DNA from: Acidobacteriaceae bacterium
GTDB taxonomy: Bacteria > Acidobacteriota > Terriglobia > Terriglobales > Acidobacteriaceae
Length of the DNA: 64,000 nt
NCBI GenBank assembly: GCA_003165075.1
Contig: PLSM01000090.1
Span: 1 to 64,000 of the forward strand
Direction: 5' to 3'
Shown: positions 43,318 to 51,032 of the stretch, piece by piece
How positions within the stretch are numbered: the stretch's first letter is position 1
Layout of the letters: each line of letters opens with the position of its first letter
Position numbers and translations under genes: made by a program
Notes under the pieces: model-generated
Told to the model about the DNA's origin: nothing
What the model saw: the letters and a program-made list of their open reading frames with translations, nothing else
The model's database searches: none

Positions 43318-45570
43318 CTATTGATGAGCAAAGTCAATTTCGATTGGCACCGGCTGCGCCGAGTTGGTGAAACGCAAACGCAATGTACCCTGATCGAGGT
43401 CGTAGTCGGCGCGATCGACCAATTTGCCCCCGACGAGCATGCGCACCGGCTTCAACTGCGTGCGGATCCGGACGACTGCCTGCGTATTCTCAATACCATC
43501 GACGAGAAAGCTTAGCTTCTCTGCACTTGCTGTCTGCTCACGTATCCTGCAGGCGGCCGCAATGACGCTTGGATTGGCTCCGGCGGGCGTGGCATTCAGA
43601 TCGAACAACAGAATGCGTTTGCCTGGAGTGACCGACACGCTGGATAGAATGGGCAAACTGGAGTCGAAGAGGTCGATAAATCGTCCACGCAAAACATAAG
43701 GCTTGGCGTTGGGCACAGATTCATCAAGCCCCGCGGCAATCACGAACGGGCCGCGGCGCAGCACAAGCGAATTGGTCTCAGTCCACTTCAGGCCGATCGC
43801 ATCTGCCGCCTGCTGCGCGAGTTGGCGAAGGGCCGCGCCGCCATCGTTGCGATGCGTCAAAGCGGCTGGCGATAGCCGCGCCGATACAACAGCGCCATCG
43901 CCAATCTTGAATAACCCGCTCGCATCGCGTGGCAGGCCCAATGCTTCAAAAAGATGCTGTCGCGGAGACAGGTAGGAATTCGGCGCTGTGTTCCACCATT
44001 CGCGCACTGAGTTGTAAGGATCGTGGTCCTCGTCGACCACCACCAGGGCAGCTCCGGCTCGCACCCATTTTGCCAGTGCCTCATGAAACTCCGGGGTGGG
44101 CGGCTTTTGACCCTCATAGGTGAGCAGCAGCAGCTTGTACCTTTCGAGAAACCCGGGCACAGACGCTCTTTCGATCTGCACCGGCTTGACCGGGATGCCT
44201 CGCTTTAGCAGGGGAAGGGCCAGTCCATAAAACGAACCGAGATCCTCATCGGAAGGCGTCGGGTCTGCGCGCTCGAACATCATGGTATCCGAGATCAGCA
44301 CGCCGGCCTGCTCTGTTCCCGCGTGCTCCCAGCGAGCATCCGGTTGCTTCATATCACGGAGTGCGCCGATCACGGTTTGCAACTCAGTTGCATACGGTTC
44401 CGGAATCTGGACCTTTCGCATAGCCTGTCTGGTCGTCGAACTGGTCGGGGCGGTTGAACTGACTGGATGCTTGCCGTTGAACACGCGATCGGGCCAGGGC
44501 ATGACCTCGAAGTTCGATACCTCTGCATTCAAAAGCGATGCCGTTAGCGTGCTTTCCCAATTTGTGCGGTAGTCCTGCCAACTGTGCTTCGGGTCGTCTT
44601 CAACAGGGTCGTTCAAGTACCACAAGGTCCGCCCGGAATCGCGTGTCATATTCTCCATGGCAGCGTATTCAAGGAACGCTGTTTCGAATGTGCGCTCTTT
44701 GCGCCGCCCTTCATACACATTCGGCGTGCGTGCCGTTCCCGTCCACACCACCGCGATGTATCCGTCCGCTCCCACATCGATCAAGGAAGACTCCGGGCTT
44801 ACGATGGTCCAGTGGGCATAGTTGATCAACGAATGCGTTCCGATATAGCAGGGAATTCTGCGTGCATGATCTTCACCGTATTGCTTGACGGAAGCGCATA
44901 CCTGGCTCAGCGTTTGCCGGTAAAGCAGGTACTTCAGTTTCGAGGCTCGATATTGAGCGTCCGGTGAGGAATCCGGCGGGCGCCAGTCCTCTCCAAAATG
45001 ATTCTTCCACTGGAGCTTGAAATTCGCAGACCATCCGGTGTCAGCATAGTACTCGGGCTCGGTTACATAGACGGCATCTGCGCCTGCATCCAGAGAATGC
45101 TGAATGAGGGAAGCCAGGTAGCTCCCGAAATCATCGCCGGGTGAGATGTAGGGCGTGATGCGGGACATGTCCCCGTGAAGAGCCATTCGCCCATGCGGGT
45201 ACATTTGTGCTTCACCCCAATGGAATCTTCCGTCGAAGCCGCCATTGAGGTAGTCCTGATAAGGCCCCCACGCGGCGGCGGTCATCATCGCCACTTTGTA
45301 GCCGTGCTGCTTCCATGACTCCAGGTCTTCTGAAAAATGGGGATCGAGCGGGTAGACCATGGCAAGATCCGCATTCACATTGACGCGTGGTGCCCACGGG
45401 CCTGCCGTCTCAACACTCAACTGTTCATCGGTCTGCGGCAGGGTTTGGTCCACGCCGCCGGGCGCCTGCTGAGCAGGAAGCAAGGATGCCGCCTGCGATG
45501 CAGCAAACGCAAGGACCGCGACCCGCGTAGTTTTCCGCAGGCCGGTTGTGCAAAATGTTTCTTGATTCAT
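43318..45570 (-). CDS. Uncharacterised secreted barrel protein, candidate glycosidase
   Basis: A 750-residue exported protein (hydrophobic leader to about LLPAQQ) that I cannot place in a GH family. Residues 80-330 look like a TIM barrel: ESWKQHGYKVAMMTAAAWGP, GADAVYVTEPEYYADTGW with Glu171/Glu173 as catalytic candidates, and IDVGADGYIAVVW. Residues 420-560 resemble the Rossmann-like class I glutamine-amidotransferase/trimerisation fold of GH42 beta-galactosidases (LLLLTYEGQKPPTPEFHEAL, ALVVVDEDHDPYNS). A sandwich domain ends the chain. It starts eight bases after the PhoPQ-type gene's stop, with AAGGCGATCC as RBS, so the two are co-transcribed. A GH42-distant or new family enzyme is the best guess. 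Confidence 0.7.
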   Translation of the reverse strand: MNQETFCTTGLRKTTRVAVLAFAASQAASLLPAQQAPGGVDQTLPQTDEQLSVETAGPWAPRVNVNADLAMVYPLDPHFSEDLESWKQHGYKVAMMTAAAWGPYQDYLNGGFDGRFHWGEAQMYPHGRMALHGDMSRITPYISPGDDFGSYLASLIQHSLDAGADAVYVTEPEYYADTGWSANFKLQWKNHFGEDWRPPDSSPDAQYRASKLKYLLYRQTLSQVCASVKQYGEDHARRIPCYIGTHSLINYAHWTIVSPESSLIDVGADGYIAVVWTGTARTPNVYEGRRKERTFETAFLEYAAMENMTRDSGRTLWYLNDPVEDDPKHSWQDYRTNWESTLTASLLNAEVSNFEVMPWPDRVFNGKHPVSSTAPTSSTTRQAMRKVQIPEPYATELQTVIGALRDMKQPDARWEHAGTEQAGVLISDTMMFERADPTPSDEDLGSFYGLALPLLKRGIPVKPVQIERASVPGFLERYKLLLLTYEGQKPPTPEFHEALAKWVRAGAALVVVDEDHDPYNSVREWWNTAPNSYLSPRQHLFEALGLPRDASGLFKIGDGAVVSARLSPAALTHRNDGGAALRQLAQQAADAIGLKWTETNSLVLRRGPFVIAAGLDESVPNAKPYVLRGRFIDLFDSSLPILSSVSVTPGKRILLFDLNATPAGANPSVIAAACRIREQTASAEKLSFLVDGIENTQAVVRIRTQLKPVRMLVGGKLVDRADYDLDQGTLRLRFTNSAQPVPIEIDFAHQ

Positions 45571-45578
45571 GGATCGCC

Positions 45579-47015
45579 TTATTTTTGAGGCTTGGGGTCA
45601 TCCCCCAGCCGCGCGGCGCCAGGGACCGGAGGCGGAAAGGGCTCTGTGTCTGGGAGAATTCTCACTGCCGTTGTGAAGTGGAGGGGATATTCCCTCTGGG
45701 TGCCCGGATAAACGAGCTCAACAAAAGATGCAGTCCATCCCTTTGCGGGCTCCGGTACGTGGGCCACGTAGACTCCCTGCCCGGTAGCAGCAAGCGGGCT
45801 TTCATGGTAAAGCGGCCCGACCCATTCCACGCGAAAATCGCGATGCTCCGGATTTGTTGCTTGCCATAGCTTTACAGCGATGGGTTGGTCCGTCGTGGTT
45901 ACTCGGATGTCGCCATTGTTCTCAAAGGTCCATCCGAATTTTGGGCGTCTTGCGTTCTCTATGATCGACAAATAGAACGCCGTAATGTTCTCCTGAACAT
46001 CTGTCCCATCCAGCGAGTGGTCGGCATTCGGCATGTACCGTAGATACTTTTCTTCTGGAAGGTCGTTGAAGTAGAACCTCGATGAATCCGGCAGAAAGAA
46101 CGGATCCCCAGCCGCGTTGATAATCAGTTTGGGCATCGTGTACCGATCACGGTAAGAATATGGGTCGACCACCGACAGCAAGTTGCGAAAAGCAGCCGTG
46201 TTCAACTGGTCCATCAGCCCCAGATTGTAATAATCGGTCACCGCCGGGGACCAGAATCCATAGGAACGATAATGGTGATTGAACGATGGGATGACGTTCA
46301 GAACATCGATCACCATCGGAATAATCGCAACAACCCGACGATCAACAGCGGCGGTTGTCCAAGTCGTCCAGCCTCGCTTTGAAGCTCCGGCGACAACAAA
46401 GTGGCCAACTTTGAGCTTTCCGCCCTTGTCCGTCGCCATGAAGGACTCGACGGTATCCATTGCGCGGACCGCGGCCTTGGTCATAGGCAAGCGTGCCAGC
46501 CAGGTCGCATCTCCGGTTTCAAGGTATTGTTTCCAGGTGTAGGCAATGATTTCATCTTCACCGCGTGGGCCATGCGCATCGTTTGTAAAAGTAAGCGGCT
46601 GATTTGGAACATCGAGCACTGCAGAAACCACAGTGTGTGACGTGGTTGCGAGCGATGCAAGCATTGGATCGACGACAGGGTCCGGGCGGTGGCCATCGTT
46701 GGAATATCCGGTGATGAGTAGCATTCCCGTCGCGCTTTTAACTCTTGTGGGCTTGTAGATGGTAATCCAGTGTTGCCACAACGTCCGATCCACCTCATCC
46801 GCACTCCGCCACTTCTGCGATGTCATCTGCAACAAATACAAGGTGAATCCTGGATGCTTTGTCTGCTGGACAAGCTCATAGTGAAAATGAGTATCTGGAG
46901 CTTGGACGTAAGCGTCGAGAGGCGTCGGCCTGCTAACTGCAACGTCCTGTCCAGCCCGCAAGGGAGTGGAGGAGAGAAGAGTGGCCAAGACGAACCAAAT
47001 AGCTGTCTTCTTCAT
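45579..47015 (-). CDS. PhoPQ-regulated (PqaA-type) alpha/beta hydrolase, secreted
   Basis: A 478-residue protein of the PhoPQ-activated pathogenicity-related family with a Sec signal ending LRAG. The alpha/beta-hydrolase core has GASKRGWTTW, in which Ser212 is the presumed nucleophile, a following GDPFFLPDSSR acidic loop and NADHSLDG with the presumed His. A beta-sandwich C-terminus is present, giving the family's full length. Members are predicted esterases or peptidases and no natural substrate is established here. In an operon with the barrel protein at 43318 and downstream of the TonB receptor gene, deacylation of a decorated glycan is plausible but unproven. Confidence 0.88.
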   Translation of the reverse strand: MKKTAIWFVLATLLSSTPLRAGQDVAVSRPTPLDAYVQAPDTHFHYELVQQTKHPGFTLYLLQMTSQKWRSADEVDRTLWQHWITIYKPTRVKSATGMLLITGYSNDGHRPDPVVDPMLASLATTSHTVVSAVLDVPNQPLTFTNDAHGPRGEDEIIAYTWKQYLETGDATWLARLPMTKAAVRAMDTVESFMATDKGGKLKVGHFVVAGASKRGWTTWTTAAVDRRVVAIIPMVIDVLNVIPSFNHHYRSYGFWSPAVTDYYNLGLMDQLNTAAFRNLLSVVDPYSYRDRYTMPKLIINAAGDPFFLPDSSRFYFNDLPEEKYLRYMPNADHSLDGTDVQENITAFYLSIIENARRPKFGWTFENNGDIRVTTTDQPIAVKLWQATNPEHRDFRVEWVGPLYHESPLAATGQGVYVAHVPEPAKGWTASFVELVYPGTQREYPLHFTTAVRILPDTEPFPPPVPGAARLGDDPKPQK

Positions 47016-47056
47016 GCCAGATTGCTCCCGCCATCTGCCGGATGAGTCGCCAGGAA

Positions 47057-47097
47057 AGCAAAGGACCTGAACACTTTGAAGTTGCAGGTCCTTTGCT
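47057..47097 (-). terminator. Rho-independent terminator after second TonB receptor
   Basis: AGCAAAGGACCTG (47057-47069) and CAGGTCCTTTGCT (47085-47097) form a perfect 13-bp stem with a 15-base loop. On the minus strand TTTCC follows. It separates the TonB receptor gene (stop 47131) from the PhoPQ-type gene (start 47015), which therefore needs its own promoter or readthrough. Confidence 0.8.
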
Positions 47098-47130
47098 CTT
47101 CCGGCTCATCAATACAGCATGGTGCGTGTT

Positions 47131-50100
47131 CTAGAACGCGAACTTCAACGCACCCTGCATGAGGCGTGGGGGGGCAGCCGATTGGACATAACCGAATTGA
47201 GAATCTGTAAACGTCCCGTCAGGCCCGCCAAATTGTGCGTGATTGAAGATGTTGAAGGCCTCGACACGGAATTCGACTTTCATAGCTTCATGAATCCTTG
47301 TGTCCTTGAGCAGCGCCATGTCAAAGTTGTTGATTCCAGGCCCGGTAAAGAACATTGGCCGAACATTGCCGAATTGCCCCATCGGTTCCGCTGTGAAGAA
47401 GTTGGGATTGAAATACGGATTGCCGTGCCGCGGGTTTTTGTCCTGGAAGAGGTGACTTCCGTTGTTGGCAAAGTTCGGTTCATCGATGTTGGTTCCACTG
47501 GCGCCGACAAGCGAGTGGTCGTCCTTTTCGAGGACCGGGACGGGCGATCCGCTGGCAAAGATGGAGACGCCGGACAACGACCAACCTTCGGTCAATCTGC
47601 TCGCAACGTCACCGTCACCGAGGAACCGCTGGAAAGGCAAATGAAGGGTATAGCTGATCGTCAGGTCATTTGGCACATTCGCCAATGACAGGCCGTAGCT
47701 CAAACTTGGATTGATGGGGTTGGTGTTATCGAAGTCGTCGGAGCTTGTGCCAAGCGCCTTGGCTTTGGTGTACGAGATGAGGAAATTGGCGTACTTCTCG
47801 TTATGCTGCAGGCTCGCCTGGAACGAGTTGTAGTTGGCGATTGCCGAACTCGACAGGAAGGTGAGGCTTTGGAAGCTGGTCGACCCAAAGGAGGCGCGAA
47901 TGTTGTCGATAACCTGCCCCTGTGCGGTCGTGAACGTCTGGTTTTCGTTATAAGGCGAACAGGTTGGGGTATTCGGCGCAACATTCGCAGGGTTGCTCAA
48001 TTGCAAACAAAGTGCCTGGTTGACAGGGTTACCTTCCCGCAGCGTGATCTGGTGCCTGCTGACAGTGCCAACATAGCTCAAACTTAGAACTGTCTTGGCA
48101 TCCAAAGCTCGCTGTACGCTCAGCTCGTACTCCTGCGTGTACGGCGTCACATTATGGGTGTCATAAGCACGGCCGCCTATCAGCCCGTAGTTTGACCAGT
48201 CAAAGCTCGTATATGGATTAGACGGGGATGCGTTGACCGGAGGGGGGGGACCGGGGAAGATTCCAGTATGCACAACGCCCGTTGCGCGATCGGCGAACGG
48301 AGAGTTTAACAGCGGGGGCTCGCCGCCGCCATAGTTGGGTGTGTACGGCGGCCCACCGCCAGTAGTAAAGAGCTCGAGACCGGCAATCGACTGGTAGGCG
48401 ATTCCATATCCTGCGCGAATACTGAATTTGCCCGGGCTTCCGAGAATCTTTCCAAGCAGACCCTCCCTGAAGTCGGGAGCATAGACCAAGCCAAATCGTG
48501 GGGCAAAGTGGTCGTGCTGCACCTTCGACAGTGTTCTCGGTATGCCGGGATCGCCAGGTGCGACCACGCCTACGGGAGCATTGGGGAAGGCCTTGGATTG
48601 TTCTCCTGCTAGATAGGTCAGCACTTTGTTCTGGGTGTCATACCAAGGCGAAAGGTATTCCCAGCGTAGGCCATAGTTCAGCGTCAACGTGGGAAACGCG
48701 CGCCAGCTGTCTTGAACATAGAAGCCCAGGTATTTGGTGCGCTCGTCGAGACGCGAGGCGCCGGAGAAGTAATCAGCATCTGGCGCTCCCACCAGGTAAT
48801 CGGAAAAGTCTACACCCGTCTCGTTTCCGGAGATAGCAATAAAGCCCGTGTTGATCCCGGCTGGGTATAGGTTCTTGACTTGGTCGTAATGCAAATCCGC
48901 TCCGAATTGGAGGTTGTGAAGCCCGACTGTCTTGAGCACATTGTCAATGAGTTGGAAGGCATTGTTGCTCTGGAACTGGGCACCGGTACTGGACCCGAAG
49001 GCAACATTGTTATTAAATGCGAAGATTGGAACGGCTTCCTGATTAGGGTCGACTACGACTGTACCGCCGGTGGCAGGGTTCGTGTTGAACCCCAGGCTGG
49101 ACATCGTTACATGCTCGCCGCCAATACCTTGGTTTCCAGCCATGGTCACGCCGAGATAAACCAAGCGCATGTCATTGACTGTGGAACCGCCGAGGGGAGT
49201 CGTCAAGCCGACATTGGCCATCTGAGTTGTGCCGACATAGGCTGTCGAGAAGCCCGGCAGGGACGTGCCATACGGATTGGTCTGGTTGTATTTGTCGCGA
49301 AAATAGTATGCGAAGAGGCCGCCCAGGCGAGACTTGCCGTCGCCGCGCAGGCCGTATTTATCGTCGGTAAGCGTTACTGGGAGCGAATCTACGTAGGTTG
49401 CCCCCGAGGGAAAATATTTCAGGGTGGCCACTGCGACCGGATCCCAGGCGCTCTGAGGAATCACAGCATTGGGGAAGACGCACGCTGTGCTTGAGGGGTT
49501 AGCCGGGTCATAGTTTGAGTTGGTGCAGCCTGGGCTGTAATACGGTTCGCCCTTGTAGACGTTGTAGCCCAGCCTGTTGCTGAGGACCTGTGCCCATGGA
49601 TTCGGCCCGGGATTTGAAACCACGGTCTTACCCACACCGAAGGACCCCCCATTTTGTGGCGTCTGATCAGACAAGTCTCCTGAGCGGTCCGTCGCAGAAG
49701 GCAACGGAAGAACCTGGGGACTTTGCGGGGCTATGCTTTGTCGAGTTCCCTGATAGTCTGCAAAAAAGAAGATCTTGTCTCTTCTGACTGGTCCGCCCAC
49801 CGTTCCGCCGAATTGGTTCTGTTTGTAAGGCGATCGACTGGTCAAGTAATAATTCTTCGCATCCACATCGGTATTGCGAATGAATTCGAATGCATCGCCG
49901 TGGATCTTGTTGGTTCCGGACTTGGTGACCACATTGATCTGTCCGCCGCTGAAATCTCCATATTCGGCGTCAAAGTTGTTAGTGATCACTCGAAACTGCT
50001 CAATTGAGTCGAGGTTTGGGATGATCGCGGCAACACTCTGTACCGCTTCCTGGGCATCGGCCCCGTTCACCATGAATCCGTTGGCGCCCGGACGCCCGCC

Positions 50101-50694
50101 TTCGACGGATTGGGTGCCTGGGTTCAAGCTTCCAGAGACTGATCCGCCGCCGGGAGACGCCGTTTCACCGTTGGTGCTGGAATACCCCGTGATCGGCGAG
50201 ACTCCCGGCTGCAGGGTCAGAAGGCTAAGATAGGATCGCCCATTGAGGGGCAGGGCTTCCATCTGGTCGCTTTCAACCACCAATCCCATCTGGCTGCTCT
50301 GGGTTTCCACCTGGAGTGCGTCGCTCGTGACCGAAATGGTGGTGTTTGCCGCTCCAAGCTCCATCCTGACATCGATGCGGAGCGCGGAGTTTACATCGAT
50401 CTTGACCGCATTCTCCTGGAAGTCTCGAAAACCCTGCTGTTTGAAGGTGACATCGTATTTGCCTACCGCGAGAACTGGGAGGCTATAAAAGCCCTGGGCG
50501 TCAGACACGACCGTGCTCTGCACCCCGGTCTCCTGGTTGGTGGCAACCACGCTCGCGCCCACAAGGACTGCGCCATTTGGATCGGTGATCACTCCTGAGA
50601 TGGAACCCGTGATATCCGCCCATGCGGCCGTGGCAACAACCAGGACGGCTGCATATGCACTCAGCGTCAAAACTAGCCTCAGAAAACGATTCAC
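47131..50694 (-). CDS. TonB-dependent receptor, Oar-like, with carboxypeptidase-regulatory domain
   Basis: A second outer-membrane receptor, 1187 residues from the GTG at 50694, which has AGGAGAG six bases upstream (the ATG at 50712 overlaps that box). A Sec signal ends ATAAWA. Residues 28-115 are the carboxypeptidase-regulatory-like domain (SGVITDPNGAVLVGASVV, GFYSLPVLAVGKYDV). The plug has MEALPLNGRSYLSLLTLQPG and FDAEYGDFSGGQINV, followed by a long barrel that ends LKFAF. It shares architecture with the receptor at 6105 but differs in sequence. It is divergent from the PA14-GH3 gene at 51033, repeating the receptor/GH3 pairing seen at 6-12 kb. Confidence 0.92.
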   Translation of the reverse strand: MNRFLRLVLTLSAYAAVLVVATAAWADITGSISGVITDPNGAVLVGASVVATNQETGVQSTVVSDAQGFYSLPVLAVGKYDVTFKQQGFRDFQENAVKIDVNSALRIDVRMELGAANTTISVTSDALQVETQSSQMGLVVESDQMEALPLNGRSYLSLLTLQPGVSPITGYSSTNGETASPGGGSVSGSLNPGTQSVEGGRPGANGFMVNGADAQEAVQSVAAIIPNLDSIEQFRVITNNFDAEYGDFSGGQINVVTKSGTNKIHGDAFEFIRNTDVDAKNYYLTSRSPYKQNQFGGTVGGPVRRDKIFFFADYQGTRQSIAPQSPQVLPLPSATDRSGDLSDQTPQNGGSFGVGKTVVSNPGPNPWAQVLSNRLGYNVYKGEPYYSPGCTNSNYDPANPSSTACVFPNAVIPQSAWDPVAVATLKYFPSGATYVDSLPVTLTDDKYGLRGDGKSRLGGLFAYYFRDKYNQTNPYGTSLPGFSTAYVGTTQMANVGLTTPLGGSTVNDMRLVYLGVTMAGNQGIGGEHVTMSSLGFNTNPATGGTVVVDPNQEAVPIFAFNNNVAFGSSTGAQFQSNNAFQLIDNVLKTVGLHNLQFGADLHYDQVKNLYPAGINTGFIAISGNETGVDFSDYLVGAPDADYFSGASRLDERTKYLGFYVQDSWRAFPTLTLNYGLRWEYLSPWYDTQNKVLTYLAGEQSKAFPNAPVGVVAPGDPGIPRTLSKVQHDHFAPRFGLVYAPDFREGLLGKILGSPGKFSIRAGYGIAYQSIAGLELFTTGGGPPYTPNYGGGEPPLLNSPFADRATGVVHTGIFPGPPPPVNASPSNPYTSFDWSNYGLIGGRAYDTHNVTPYTQEYELSVQRALDAKTVLSLSYVGTVSRHQITLREGNPVNQALCLQLSNPANVAPNTPTCSPYNENQTFTTAQGQVIDNIRASFGSTSFQSLTFLSSSAIANYNSFQASLQHNEKYANFLISYTKAKALGTSSDDFDNTNPINPSLSYGLSLANVPNDLTISYTLHLPFQRFLGDGDVASRLTEGWSLSGVSIFASGSPVPVLEKDDHSLVGASGTNIDEPNFANNGSHLFQDKNPRHGNPYFNPNFFTAEPMGQFGNVRPMFFTGPGINNFDMALLKDTRIHEAMKVEFRVEAFNIFNHAQFGGPDGTFTDSQFGYVQSAAPPRLMQGALKFAF

Positions 50695-50823
50695 TGCATT
50701 CTCTCCTCTCATGACCCCTCTGGAATTGGTGTTGGACGAAGCCCCGACAGCAGGACCAGGCTGCAGGCTTTCTGGGCGTTCAAATTTTGTGGTTGAAAAT
50801 CATGAAACGTTCGGATTAATGAG

Positions 50824-50852
50824 TTTTACGCCACTATTCGTACAGATGTCAA
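50824..50852 (-). promoter_or_regulatory. Probable sigma-70 promoter of second TonB receptor
   Basis: Read on the minus strand, TTGACA (50852-50847) and GTAAAA (50829-50824) are 17 bases apart, 130 bases before the receptor start. The same TTGACA-17-GTAAAA pattern occurs at 61038 before the GH36-like gene. Confidence 0.5.
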
Positions 50853-50858
50853 GAAATG

Positions 50859-50874
50859 TCGTTGTTAATAACGA
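50859..50874. promoter_or_regulatory. Near-perfect 16-base palindrome upstream of the -35
   Basis: TCGTTGTTAATAACGA has seven of eight pairs matched around a TTAA centre and abuts the -35 box of the minus-strand promoter. The position suits an activator or an upstream repressor site. It lies in the shared gap with the GH3 gene at 51033, so it could act on both. Confidence 0.45.
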
Positions 50875-51032
50875 TTCGATACAATATACTGCACCTGCTG
50901 GAACTGAGATTCCGTCACGAATTTCTCTCCCCTGACCCGTGCCGGGCTACGGGCATGCTGGGGTGGCCCGCGCAGTGAAAGGTTAGATCTTTCCGCTGAA
51001 TGCACCTTTAAACTTGTCTCTGCAAGGGAACC

